The notes beneath the pieces are model-generated. The model made no database searches, was not told the DNA's origin, and saw only the letters and a list, made by a program, of their open reading frames with translations. The translations under genes and the position numbers were made by a program. A stretch of DNA of 64,000 nucleotides from positions 496,001 to 560,000 of the forward strand of contig CAKJVC010000008.1 in NCBI GenBank assembly GCA_918026815.1, given 5' to 3'. The stretch is from Chalara sp. BL73 (lineage: Eukaryota > Ascomycota > Leotiomycetes > Helotiales). Shown here piece after piece: positions 33,289 through 44,476 of the stretch (the stretch's first letter is position 1; the number at the start of each line of letters is the position of its first letter).

Positions 33289-35360
33289 ATGGCACGGAAA
33301 TCGCAACCACAGCCGCTGACGCTGGCACAACCCTCACCAACTTTAATAAACCAAGAGCAGGATTATCTCGATAGCCCAAGGTCTCCCAGCATCAAGTCAC
33401 CCAAGTCACCCAATTCGCTCTTTCGCTTTACAACAAAGAAACCGCAGTCGAAAGGCGAGCAGCCGCCTATGCACCCGGCCGATGCGTCGAGACCTCGAAC
33501 AGACTTGCCTCAATCACAGACCCTGCCGGCGCTCTCCCAATATAGAGGTGCAGAGGATAAGCAAGAGCGCGAGAAGTCTGCCAAAGGTGGTTTCTTTAGC
33601 AATTACAAGGCCACAAAGAGTCAACACCGTCTGGATCAGGGTAGCAAACCATCAGAGGGAAACATGTCGAGAGACACGGAGGCTCCGGTCATACCTGGGA
33701 AAGCGCCATTACAAGAATCATTCAGCAACAGTAAGTAATGGCTCAACACCGCCCCGTAAAGCTTTACTGTGAAACTTACCATGCGGACAGTGCCTAGGGT
33801 CGAAAAAACAATCACTCGGCGGCCTGTCGGCGGTCCAGCACGATCAGACGTGTCATTAGCATCAACTACAGCGGATACCACCCCTTCTACAAGTAGTGAT
33901 GCAAACAACAAGAAGAAGCCAAAGCCGTTTAGTTTATTGAGCAGAACGAAATCGATTCGCGGGGATGAGCAAAGCCCAAGAGATTCCTCGCCAAATAATA
34001 AGAAATCTGGCCAGGAGAAGGAGAGAACGCATGCACACAAGGACTCGCTCAAATCGGCGCCGCTACGAGCTGAGAACGATAGATCCTTCCGAGATATGAT
34101 GAATTCTACAATGCGGCAGCATTCTGCCGATAGGGTGACAACACGAGCAAGAAATATGTCGGGCAGCAGGGAACCAAAGGAAACTGGAAGGCAGCCAACT
34201 TCTTTATCGAACTCGTTCCGGGAAACTGGTGGTGGATTTCTCAATAATCTCAAAAGCACAGCAACGAAGGGTGCCGGCGCGATCAGCAAAGGCATCTTCG
34301 GAAAGTCTAGTCGGAGTGGCAGCACGATCGAAAGAGAGCCAGCAGTCGATGATGAGCATTACGTGCTAAAGGTTATAAATAAATCGCTGGTTGAGCAGAC
34401 ACGGAAGACGAGGATATCGAAACGGTTAGAAGACTCCAAAGATAAGACAGAATTCTGGATGCCATCTTTACCATGGAGAGCTATTGATTATCTGAACTAC
34501 AAGGGAAGCGAGGTCGAGGGTCTCTACAGAGTTCCTGGAAGCAGTGCGGAGATCAAGAAATGGCAGAGACGATTTGATGAAGGTCAGTGTGATGTTTTTT
34601 CCTGTGATGGCATCTATACTAATGTTCAGCAGAACACGATGTCGACCTATTCGCTCAGGAGGACCTGTATGATATTAATATTATTGGGTCTATGCTGAAA
34701 GCCTGGCTGCGCGAGCTCCCGGACGAGTTGTTACCAAAGGCAGCCCAGGACAGAATCAAAAGCCAATGCTCTTCAGACAACAATGATGACAAGGTTCCCC
34801 AAATACTCATTAATGAATTGTCCAACTTACCGCCTTTCAATTACTACCTTCTCTTCGCCATTACTTGCCATCTGTCGCTCCTCCTCACTCATTCCGATAA
34901 GAATAAAATGGATTACCGAAATCTTTGCATATGCTTCCAGCCGTGCATGAAGATGGACGCTCTCAGCTTCAAGTTCCTAGTTTGCAACTGGAGGGATTGT
35001 TGGAAAACCAGTCAATGTTTAGATGAAGGTAGATATACGGACGAGGAGTACCGCCTGTTCGAGCAGGATATGCGACCGCCTAACAGCGCGGAGGGACGGA
35101 GCAGCACCGCCATTGAAAGCCACGACGAGCGAAATGTGAGCAGCTCCGATAGCAGCAAGCCATCGAGTGTTAGTGTCAACGAACACAAATGGAACCAGGG
35201 ACAGCAAAATAAGAAACTGCAGCTCAGCCATACTCATGCGAGCGTGAGCACAGTCAACACCCAGTTGACAATAGTACAGGAAACCACACCACCCCGCAAA
35301 GCAAATAATTCGGGATATCAGCTGAGTCCTGTAAAGCCGTTGAGCCCGATTGGCCTGTGA
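33289..35360 (+). CDS. RhoGAP-domain protein
   Basis: The model is join(33289..33730, 33791..34582, 34630..35360), 654 aa. The introns are 60 nt (GTAAGT..GACAG) and 47 nt (GTCAGT..TTCAG, ACTAATG branch), and both keep the frame. The first about 375 residues are Ser/Lys/Pro-rich and disordered. The RhoGAP domain then begins: GLYRVPGS holds the arginine finger (R394), followed after the second junction by DVDLFAQEDLYDINIIGSML, KAWLRELPDELLP, LSNLPPFNYYLLF and NKMDYRNLCICFQPC. The C-terminal tail is Ser/Thr-rich. It should stimulate GTP hydrolysis on a Rho/Cdc42-type GTPase in polarity or wall control. I cannot assign it to a specific yeast GAP. Confidence 0.9.
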
Positions 35361-37056
35361 GTGCGATTTTACCGGGTTGATACGTCGTTGGTACTGAGAA
35401 TGTTAGGCTTGCCAATCACCAGGAGGAATCTATGACGCCTGTGCCTTCTGATTTCAGGCTTTCTTAGCAGCAACCGGCCGCCCAGTAGATACGTTTACGA
35501 ACAAAATCAAGGGAAGCCCTCGCCTCGTCAGACATAGCATGAGAATGCAGAGGCAGGTTCTAACACCTGGCCGATTTCCTAGTTCGGTACAACAACACCT
35601 GCATCACCTATAGAACGGCTTTCACCTTGGACGGTTTGTGGCTATAACGACGAAGAAGTTCTGTCACGTTTCAGCTATTTTGATATTTTCCATTGCTATT
35701 TATGTTTGGTGTGCTTATGTCCGTAACCTGCGGCTTGTTGAATACCCCGAAGCGTTTTTTTCTCTGCGTGTGTGTTTGCTGGTTTCGATTTCTCATACGA
35801 TTCTCCGGGCTTTGAGCATTGCGTTGCATCATGCGGGGGAATAATAGGATCTTGATGTGTTATGAATGATGGATGGAAAATAGGTTTAGAACTTTCCTTG
35901 GCCTGTATTTGAGTCTGAACGGAGGAAAGAGGAGAAGAATTGGCATTTTGAAAGATAGAGTGTGGGAGGTAGTTTGATACAGCACGACAAGATCAGGGAG
36001 ACGACCAATATTTGGAATTTCTTCATTGCATAAAAGGCTCAGGCAGACTTGTACGATAGGTCAATGCGAGGTGAATGAGGATAGCATGCGGTGCGGGTCC
36101 CATTCGGGGGCTTCAAATGTATAAACGAAATCCGGCAAGAGAATTATATGCTTGTATGATTATGGTTTACTCGATTTAGTATCATGAGGTTTCGAGGTGG
36201 GCAAGTAAGTGTTTGTTGGAGCAAAGCCCAATAGCCGGTAGTACCGGCGGCACACATAGTTCGTTGATGTGTTTCTTTCAGGCCTGCCAGGTTTCGAAGA
36301 TCATACCAAGCTATTCTTTCCTCTCCCGGGACCAAAACGTTTTAGATGGTGCAGTTTGAATGAGTATAATTCTAAATTCCTTAGCGAACTATAATTGGAG
36401 GCAGGTCTGGTGAACGTCAAGCTCCTGCTGACGCCAGAATGAGTTTTGAGAACTGGTCGAGTGCTCGGTCTGGTTGGGGAAAACTTAAAGGCTTTCTTTA
36501 TACGTTACGTATGCTTATCCCGAGCAGAGCCCTCGCTTAGGAGGTATGCTTGTGTGGAATACGCAAGACATCGTTGATCCTGAGGAAGCGAGCACTGCTC
36601 GGCTGGTCCGCGTCATTACGTGCACCAGCAGGCAGGGTCTGTCCTTCCATGGGAGTCGCGTGTCCTTTCTCCAGTGTCGTCCTGGCATGGTCTTTCTCAC
36701 CTATGGAGATGGAGATCATGTGCAGATCATACTCTCTCGATTACGATCTAGCTTACCAGTTCCGCGGTTTTGAAACGGCACTAGTCTGCAAGGTGCCTCC
36801 TGTGGAGGGCGATCAACGAACAAACAGGAGTTGCGTGCATGCTTGCACGGCTCCGGTTGCTTGATTGGCTCTTCGGGGTTCGCACTTCATAGTATGGTAC
36901 TTATAAAGAGATGGATCGCGATTTTTTTTGGAGATCAGTCGTATTATTTTCTAAATATGCTACACCTTTTTCGCCCACGTATACAAAACAAGATATACCC
37001 GCATATCCCATCCCAACGCCGCATGGACCCGGTCTCTCTCAGCCAGGAATTAGGAA
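35361..37056. other. Intergenic between the RhoGAP and peroxidase genes
   Basis: About 1.7 kb between two convergent 3' ends. Several short overlapping frames occur around 36500-36860 on both strands, but none has protein-like composition or splice support. Confidence 0.45.
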
Positions 37057-38110
37057 TTATCTGATCCGATCATTGATTGGCGCGGCCCTCATCTCCCTCT
37101 TCACGTTGGTGCTCCTGGGAATCACGCCTGTGCAGTCGATCAAGTTTTTACTTGGGTCATTGCTACCGGGCACGCCCAGCAGGCTCATTCTCAGCATCGC
37201 GTCGGCGAACTTCCCCGTCCACTTCCCCTGGTTGTTCACGAAGCCTTTGAACTCCTTTCCAACATCTCGGTGTGCAGCCAGGCTCACATCTGACGCGAAG
37301 GGTTGGACGCCAGATGGTGGCGTTAATGTCTCCTGGTAGTACTTCACATCCCACACACCAGGCGTGGAATCTTGGGAAGTTCCGCTGAGAATGTCAGGTT
37401 GGCCGAAGGCTTTCGAGGTGGAATGTGCCCCGAGAAGGGCGGCGAGGTCAACGGCGTTGAAGCCTTTGTCTTGGAAGAGCTTGAAGAGGTTGCTTCCAGG
37501 GGCATGAACATCTGGGAGCCTGCCCCCGGGATTCGGAACTGCGGAGTCCTTCCGGCCGACATATGTCTTAACCACGGGACCGCCTGGACATGTGACGATT
37601 GCAACTGAGGATGCAACTTGGATGAGATCTGCGACGGTGACGCTAGAGTATTTCGTTTTTTGGAGGTTCAACAGCTTTGCTGAGATGTCCTGGAGGCCGT
37701 TGTTTTCCGCACGCGTGCTTGCTTCGTTTGCAAGGATCAGGGACCCATCACAACCTCCTGTTGCTCCTTGGGACTTATCCCATGTACCGCAATCATGGAA
37801 GGCCGCCTGGGAGCAATGCGTTAGCAGAATGACCGCAAGGTCATGAAGCAAGATTCACTCTAATGGCTGCTCGAGCATCATCATTACATTGTTTTGTTGT
37901 GGTATCCAGAAACATGGTTCTGAGGTCGGCAACTACGTTTGTCCATACCGCTGGACACGCTGGGGCCTTGCGCTCTTCGAGGACGGGGAACGAGGGGATG
38001 GCGTCCCGGACTCGCTTGAGGGCATGAATAGAAGAAGTGCCTATGTCAGCAAAGCTGATGGCGTATACATCGCTGATGACAGCGGCCGGGAGGAGAGGTG
38101 GGCAATGCAT
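37057..38110 (-). CDS. Secreted-type fungal heme peroxidase
   Basis: The model is complement(join(37057..37806, 37859..38110)), 333 aa. A 52-nt intron (GTGAAT..TCCCAG) joins AAIR to AAFHDCGTWD and rebuilds the active site. The distal residues are R84 and H88 in AIRAAFHD, GGCDGSL follows as the usual calcium-loop region, and the proximal heme ligand is H212 in LAALLGAHSTSK. The layout is that of PF00141 plant/fungal peroxidases, nearest to ascomycete class II-like enzymes. The N-terminus (MHCPPLLPAAVISDVYA) is only a moderate signal peptide. A CAG acceptor lies about 30 bp upstream of the ATG, so an upstream exon could carry a better signal or a leader. It likely oxidises phenolics with H2O2; the substrate is unknown. 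Confidence 0.82.
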
Positions 38111-38867
38111 ATTGAGGTCTGTTCTTCAAAGCCACTGAAAATTAAGAAGATTAGGATTGCTTAAAAGCTCTTGGCCTCGCTCATGGAGATATATATGCTT
38201 CAATCTTACCCTAACTTACCAGACACAATGACGTCGAGACTTCTTTCGTGATTAGCAGATTCAGATAATCCGAAGTCTGCAATACGCCTTGTGCAGTAAA
38301 GCTGAACCCACCGTGGAGCATTAAGCAGAGATCATTCGCGAAGTTCGCAAACCAGAGCCATGGTGCCAAATCCAAAGCCATGAAACGGAGTACCCCCTCA
38401 TGCTGTGTCAGGAATATCTGTGCTACATCCTAGCACGTTTGGACATGCTCTGCTATAGGAGGTGGACTCGCAAAAGAAAACTTAGCAAAGAGCATTTGTA
38501 TGATCAAGATATCATGAAGTGAGATTTGGCTGAGACTACGATGCCTTCAGGAATGGCATCTACATATCGATATTCGGTAAAGTGCACATTGCTCTCCCAG
38601 AAAAACAGAACAAGCTCTCTGCCTAGGCTTAGCTCCCGCTCTCGAGCGCCTTGTTTTTGTGGATACAAATTCCAGATCTCTAGCATCTCCAACTATCCAA
38701 TCGCAACACGTTCATTTGGGAAGTATCGGATTTTCATTTAAGGTTTCCCGCCAACACTCAGGAGGGAAAGGTGGAAACGCAGACCATTTTAGCGCCGTGA
38801 TCCCATCGGATTTATTCCACGCGGCAAATGGAGAATCTCCGCGATAAAGGGAGAGTCTCGCAAAGTC
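38111..38867. other. Peroxidase promoter region
   Basis: About 750 bases upstream of the peroxidase. A GTAAGT donor at about 38220 paired with the TTTTCAG acceptor at about 38136 could mark a leader intron. No other feature is seen. Confidence 0.35.
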
Positions 38868-39320
38868 CTACTGAAATTGGGCAAGAACCGGCCACTCGGT
38901 TCGCGGGACCTTCTTGAGGTTATTCATAACACTAACGTAAATGGAGGTTAGTGAGAGATCCGCCTTTAAGGAACAAAGAAAGTCGTATATTTGAGGTAAT
39001 GGCGGATATTGCATAGAACCGATGACGGTAAAGAATTGCGCCAGCATATCGATGGGCCGCCCAGTTTCGCTGATAGGAGCCACGGGTCGAGAAGAAGGAC
39101 TTATTTGTTTACACGAGCCGCCATTTGAAAGATAGGCGTATTCTGCTGACAGGACTTCGTCGATGCGACCCGATACCGTGGTCTGATTACCTCTAAAGCA
39201 CGTCGTTCTAGCGAGAAGAAAGGTTATTTTCTCAAGCTGTCCTGCAAGCCGAACCGGAAAGCGAGCCAAAAAAAAAAACAATCCGCACGCCACTTGGGGA
39301 AGTCCGAAAGCAAGTCTCAT
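38868..39320 (-). CDS. Doubtful 150-aa open frame
   Basis: The ATG at 39320 opens 150 residues. The N-terminus is hydrophobic (MRLAFGLPQVACGLFFFLA) and could pass as a signal or anchor segment. The rest has no recognisable domain. No introns, paralogue or conserved motif supports it. It may be chance; I list it because the composition is protein-like. Confidence 0.2.
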   Translation of the reverse strand: MRLAFGLPQVACGLFFFLARFPVRLAGQLEKITFLLARTTCFRGNQTTVSGRIDEVLSAEYAYLSNGGSCKQISPSSRPVAPISETGRPIDMLAQFFTVIGSMQYPPLPQIYDFLCSLKADLSLTSIYVSVMNNLKKVPRTEWPVLAQFQ

Positions 39321-40221
39321 GATCGACTGTGATCTGGCCCAGCTCGGTTCCACAGCCACGGCAAGCGTTTCTCAGCTCGTAGGAGCTGTATGCCTCTCGT
39401 ACCCGAACACGTGTTTTTGCCTTTTTTTATGCTTACCGTTTGCGTTGATCTAGATCTCTATTTTCTCGATCGCCGCTGTGACGTTTTGGCGGGAAAATGA
39501 GAAGATGTCTTAATTCAAAAACTTTCGACTTGGTCGTCACGATTAACTGAAACGGGCTCAAGCGGGCTAAATAGAGTTTTGCTGGCTAGCCAATTCCGGT
39601 CACGGGTTTAACCTAACCCCAAGTACCCGCCGAAGGGAGAGGGCCCGATAAAAACAGTTCCCGTGAGTTTAGATGGTGGTCGCTAGATGAACCCAAATTA
39701 TCCCATATTTGGGTTCTTTGTTCGATATTCCCGAGGGCTTCAAGGTAAGTTTTTCATGTAAAGCTTTTTGTCGTGCAAGGATTTTTTATTTTATTTTATG
39801 TTATTTTATTTTGGGCGATGCCATGTGAGGAAGCATTTAAAATTAGAAGAAGCCTTGGCCTGCTGGTCCTGAGATGAGCGAGCGAAGTCTAGATGCTCCT
39901 GGGATGAATCTCTAAAGGTCGAAGTATAGCGAACGAACCTGTGACCGGAGATTTTGTTTCGCGATGTGAGCCTTAAATGTCTTAGCACATTGACCAAACC
40001 TGTTTGTTTCAAAACATGTGCCCCGAAATATCTTACTACAGCGACCGAACACATGGTCAGAGAGTTTGTTTCACAACATGAATCAGACATCGAACATATG
40101 GTCAGTGTTTGTTTCTCATACTCACTTATCTCGGCATCCCATTCGGCAGATGATGTCTCTTTGCATTTGCATTGTATCCATTTAGAAGTCCAGCTATGCT
40201 TTGCTCTCTTCATTAATTACA
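39321..40221. other. Intergenic with short A/T and diverged repeats
   Basis: A (TTTTA)-like run covers about 39785-39813. At about 39940-40120 a loosely repeated phrase built around GACC(G/A)AAC..TTTGTTTC occurs three or four times, too diverged to define a unit. No gene is supported. Confidence 0.35.
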
Positions 40222-41524
40222 TCATAGCTTCTCATCCTCGCCTTGCCCTCTCAGATATTCCTTCACTTTGTCGCCCCACACCACACCGCGCTTGTAAAAA
40301 TACATGGCGGGAGTGCTCCCTTCTTTCAGGCCCTCGATAGCAGTAGCCAAAGCCTCGCCGCACCCTTCCTCCTTTATATCCTGCAGCGGGGACGTATAAG
40401 TTTTGAAGGAGAAGATGATGGCACGTGTTTTCGGCAATCGCCAGAGACATTGTCTCTCGCAACGTAAACGCGTCTAAGACAGGTCAGTGAAAATGAGAAG
40501 GGAGAAGGGAAAGGAATCTACCCTGCTGATGTCAAACTCCTCGTCTTGCACCTCCTGCCCGGAATAGAGATGGTTCCCCGTTGGGACGAACAGCCGATCA
40601 TGTGTTTGGATGGACCACTATTTGCGTTTCATGAGCGTTCCCATCTTCCATTTATATAGACGTAAAACAAGTTCGTAATGAGGACTCACATTGCTGCGTT
40701 GCACAACGCGCCCTACTTCCAAGCGATCGAAGAAGCGATCCATGCTCAGCTCTAGCTTCTCCTTGTACCCCGGTACCGGACCGTGGATGTTCCTCAAGCT
40801 CATCCCAAACTTCTCGGCCATGTTGAAGCCGCTGGGGAAGCAGAGCACGTAACCTCGCAGGACGTACTGATCCTCATTAGCGTTCTTGGTGAGGAGAAGA
40901 AACTCCTCGTCAATGTTCTCTCCTAAGCTTCTCAGCGTCTCGACTGGATCACGAGGCGGGGCGAGTGGAATGTACAGCCCGGTGGCGGCGTTGTAGAGGT
41001 GCTCTTTGTCCCCGGAGAGCTGGAACATCGTGGGATACCGGGTCGGGAGGTATGTTCCGATAAGATAGGTGTAGAGTTCATCCACTGCTGGGCGGATGCT
41101 GGGATCGGCGTTCAGTGCTATGGATGGGTGGTCCTCCATGATTTGCCGTCGGAGCGCGATGCGCGATAGGTAGCCGCGGTCGAATTCCAGGAGCGCGGAG
41201 GGAGAGATGTTCGTGATGCCCATGGTGACGTGATACACCGGCTTGAAGGGGCGGAATTTCAGGGGCTCGGTTGCTTGCCAGTTGAAGGCGGGGAGAGGCG
41301 AGATGGCATAGAGAGCTTGGCTGTTTTCCTTTGACTCCTCCTGGGGATTGGTTTGTTGAGTTTGGGGTGCATGTTTCTAGGAGCACCCGTTAATCTTCAA
41401 ATCGTAGGACGCAGGTTTATGAGCAGGAAACTGGGAGAAATGCCTTTAATTTGGTTTTCCTTCTGACATCCCAGGTATACCAGATGCCCAATGCCAGGAT
41501 GGAGAGGATCAAGAGTGGAAGCAT
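40222..41524 (-). CDS. DUF3445 protein, heme-dependent oxidative N-demethylase-like, membrane-anchored
   Basis: The model is complement(join(40222..40473, 40522..40617, 40690..41376, 41432..41524)), 375 aa. Each exon length is a multiple of three, and introns run GTAGAT..TTAG, GTGAGT..ATAG and GTTTCC..CTAG. The N-terminus MLPLLILSILALGIWYTW is a single membrane anchor followed by basic residues. The core has the family blocks FRPFKPVYHVTMG, YLSRIALRR, YLIGTYLPTRYPTMF, LGENIDEEFLLL, FPSGFNMAEKFG, VPGYKEKLELSMDRFFDRL and WSIQTHDRLF. The last exons give LPKTRAIIFSFKTY and YKRGVVWGDKVKEYL. PF11927/DUF3445 relatives include heme-dependent oxidative demethylases of amines; the substrate here is unknown. 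The first intron has a weak donor, so the anchor exon is the least certain part. Confidence 0.85.
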
Positions 41525-42134
41525 CGCAAAGATGGGGGCTATAACCAAAATATCTCCCGGCAATGTCACGAAATATTATGGCTGCTGTTATTTGTTCATC
41601 TCCGTATATCAACAGAAATATTTCTACCCTCTCTCGCCGATGACTCAATTATCTCAAACTAGGCTATATTTAAAACACGAATGGCTGATATCTATAGTGG
41701 ACTTCATAGGTACTCAGTGGCGGTTGTCCCCGCTGCGGCGGATTAAATTTCCTTTTTGGGGGATCATGGGCGGAACCCAAACATCACAAAAAGGAAAATC
41801 AGTCACTTAAACATCATGCGCTGTGGCATGTATATGGCGACCCGGATTTCGGATTTTTTATATTTTGCGACTGGTAAGGCCGTTGTGAGACGGAGTCATG
41901 AGGCACAGGAAAAGCATATTCCAAGCCCGCCGAGAAGAAAGCTGTGATAGCTGTGGGATTGGAGGCTTGCTCACAACCAGGAGGGTGAACATCACGTGTG
42001 GGGGCTATCGAAAAGCGCAGGATGGCATTCGTGCATTATGTTTATAAGGGTCGTAAAACCCAGCGTGCTCCGGCTCCAATGGCGTTGTATCCATTTATGT
42101 GCATGTCCGGCAAGGCGAAAAACACATGGTGAAA
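41525..42134. other. Short intergenic region
   Basis: About 600 bases holding the DUF3445 gene promoter and the 3' flank of the multicopper oxidase. No feature is supported. Confidence 0.5.
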
Positions 42135-44476
42135 TTATTTACACGAGTTTCCTTTCCCGCTGCTGCTGCACCTGGTCGTTGTCGCCGCCTTCGTCGTGCT
42201 GGCGGTTTTCTGGCTTGACGTGGTGCTTTTGGTGGTTGTAGCAAGGGTACTTGGGACGCTGGCGGCCGAAGATGAAATTTTCGTAGATTGAGCCCTGTAG
42301 TACTCGTCTAACGCGCGTTGCACCGAGGCTTCGTCCGGGTAGGCGTTGAGGTTTTGGAAATAAGGGAGAAGGACGTTCTTTACCTGGTCGAGGTCGGTGC
42401 CTGAGTATGGCCTCGCGCGGAATTGGGCAGCCATCGGGTCGCCGAATTTTGTCGTCTCCGGGTAGCCGTATTCGGTCAGGTCAACATCCGAGACGTTGAA
42501 GGCGGCCATCATGTCGTGGTCTTCGTGAACCAAGTTGTGGCAATGGAACTGCGGTTATTTTGGTTAGCTGAGTCAGGAAGTGGAGGTACGGCATCCACGA
42601 ACCATATAGACACCGGACCAGGGCGCGTAATTCGCGATGACCTCGACTTCTTCTGCGTAATGTTAGATAGGATGAGAAAAATCGCCTCGAGGGAAAGACG
42701 TACCGTTTCGCCCTAGGTAAACGACATCTTTGAGAGCGGCAGACTCGTAAGGCTCAACCGATTTTCGACCAGAGCCTGTTCGGGAGACGACTTGGAAGTC
42801 AACCAAGTGGATGTGAATTGGATGACTCCAGCCGCCGGACTTGTTAATCAACCGCCAGCGGCTCACCTGGCCCCGCGGGGGATATGCCAGAATTCTGTTC
42901 TTCACATCCTCAAATCCAACACCGTTGATCCTCCACTCGCCGTTCGTTCTCTCAAACGTGAATGAGTAATCGACCCTGGGGTGCTGCGCAGGAATGGCAA
43001 GATCAGCAAGATGCTCTTCTGTGACGGGGTTAGCGGTATGGTCGTTTTAGAAGCGTCGCAGAGGCCAGGAGCTTCAGGGCTGTCTTGGGAGTCGGAATTG
43101 CAAGACCAAAGCCTTGTGTTGACTGCCAAGCCGGCTCTTGAGCTCCAGTGATACAAACAGAGAAATTAAAATAGGCTTGAGAAAGGAAGACGAACTGATA
43201 TTGCCATTTCCATCTGAGTCGGTGACCTTATCGCCAACAACGAACCTGATGATTCTGTTCGTGGCTGGATAGTCGTCGTTGGTTTGGAAATCATACTCGT
43301 TCATAAGGGTTAGGTTTTTGTTTTTATACTTGTCGAAATCGATGACGATCTCCCAGCGTTCGGCCATGGCGATGATAAGGTTTGATGTTACCACGGGATG
43401 GTCGAGATAGCCGGCATCTCCTCCTACTACGGTGAAGGGAATTTTGACTTTTGGGGCTGAATCAGCGACGAGGTACAGGTTGAAGCTGCGTGAGATGGAG
43501 GCGTCTAGAAGGCGGAACTTATATTTTCTTGGCTCCACATTGAAGTAGGGCCACGGCTGGCCGTTTACCTGTAATCTCGTCTTCAGAAACGCATTTCCGA
43601 AATATCTTCCATTGGCAGACAACACTAATGGCATCTGATCGAAATGCACTCACAGTAATAACATCTCCGTACAAGCTGTCGCGCTCCTTCTCTGGAGACA
43701 GCAGCTTCCCGCTGGAAAGAAACTGCTTTGCCGAGAGCATGAGGGGGATGTCGTATTTGCCATATCCACTAGGCAGTTTAACCTCGCTCTGTACTGCATC
43801 ATCTTCAAGAATGTAGAAGCCAGCTTGCCCAAAATACGCATTCACGGCTGTGATACGGAGAGCATGGTCATGATACCAAAGAGTTCTGATAGCTTGGTTA
43901 TTAGGATAATAGTAGTCTTTGTATTGGCCAGGTGGTGTGGTATCTTCTGCCCAGCCATCAAAAGGCGTCCGAGAGTATGACCCGTGCAGATGTATAGATG
44001 ACGGCCGATCATACTCATTGATAAATCGAACTACAGCTTCGGTGTTTCTCTTGAGCTTGATGGTAGGCCCCGGCGCGATTCCATTGTAGCCAACATAGTC
44101 AGTCGGTCCGAGGTTAGGATATGTCTGTGCCTGAAACTTCTTTATTCTGATCTCGTAGAAGTTGATTGTCTTTCCGGTAGTCGTATTTGTGTAGGTAGTA
44201 CTGGCGTCTAGAAGAGGTGGGATTGGAAGCGGATATTGGAAAATATACTTATATCTGAAAAGTGTCAGTTTTATTTACACTTTAAACCTGCAGGGATAAT
44301 GTGAGACTGGCGCATATGTAGTATATCTTGGTTGTTGCCAAGTGAAAAGCCCGTTTACAATGTGCAGAGACGTCATACAACACGGTCACTTACTCTGGAG
44401 AATCCCATTTCTTGATGCCTGCACTTACTGAGCCGAGGAGGGCAGTGGCCAAGAAGGAGAACTGATAGCAGCGCAT
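42135..44476 (-). CDS. Secreted multicopper oxidase, bilirubin-oxidase-like
   Basis: The model is complement(join(42135..42548, 42603..42652, 42704..43018, 43196..43568, 43654..44254, 44394..44476)), 611 aa. A signal peptide (MRCYQFSFLATALLGSVSA) leads. All copper sites are present: HLHG (H116, H118), WYHDH (H156, H158), HPIHIH (H418, H421, H423) and HCHNLVHEDHDMM (H476, C477, H478, H482, axial M487). The methionine axial ligand and the VNGQPWPYFNVEPRKYKFRL block match bilirubin oxidases rather than typical laccases. The last about 55 residues are Ser/Thr-rich, probably O-glycosylated. Five introns keep the frame. The least certain is 43019-43195 (177 nt, GTTCGT donor); the same donor word is used in the intron at 42549-42602. 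Expected reaction: one-electron oxidation of phenols or tetrapyrroles with O2 reduced to water. Confidence 0.86.

Noticed and set aside
33636..34325. 229-codon minus-strand frame
   Set aside because: It is the antisense shadow of the RhoGAP exons, which have splice and domain support.
35638..35844. Hydrophobic 68-codon frame downstream of the RhoGAP gene
   Set aside because: Lies in the probable 3' untranslated region, short, and without conserved features.
39940..40130. Loosely repeated phrases (GACC-AAC, TTTGTTTC)
   Set aside because: Spacing and sequence vary too much to call a tandem repeat or a CRISPR-like array; fungi do not carry CRISPR arrays.
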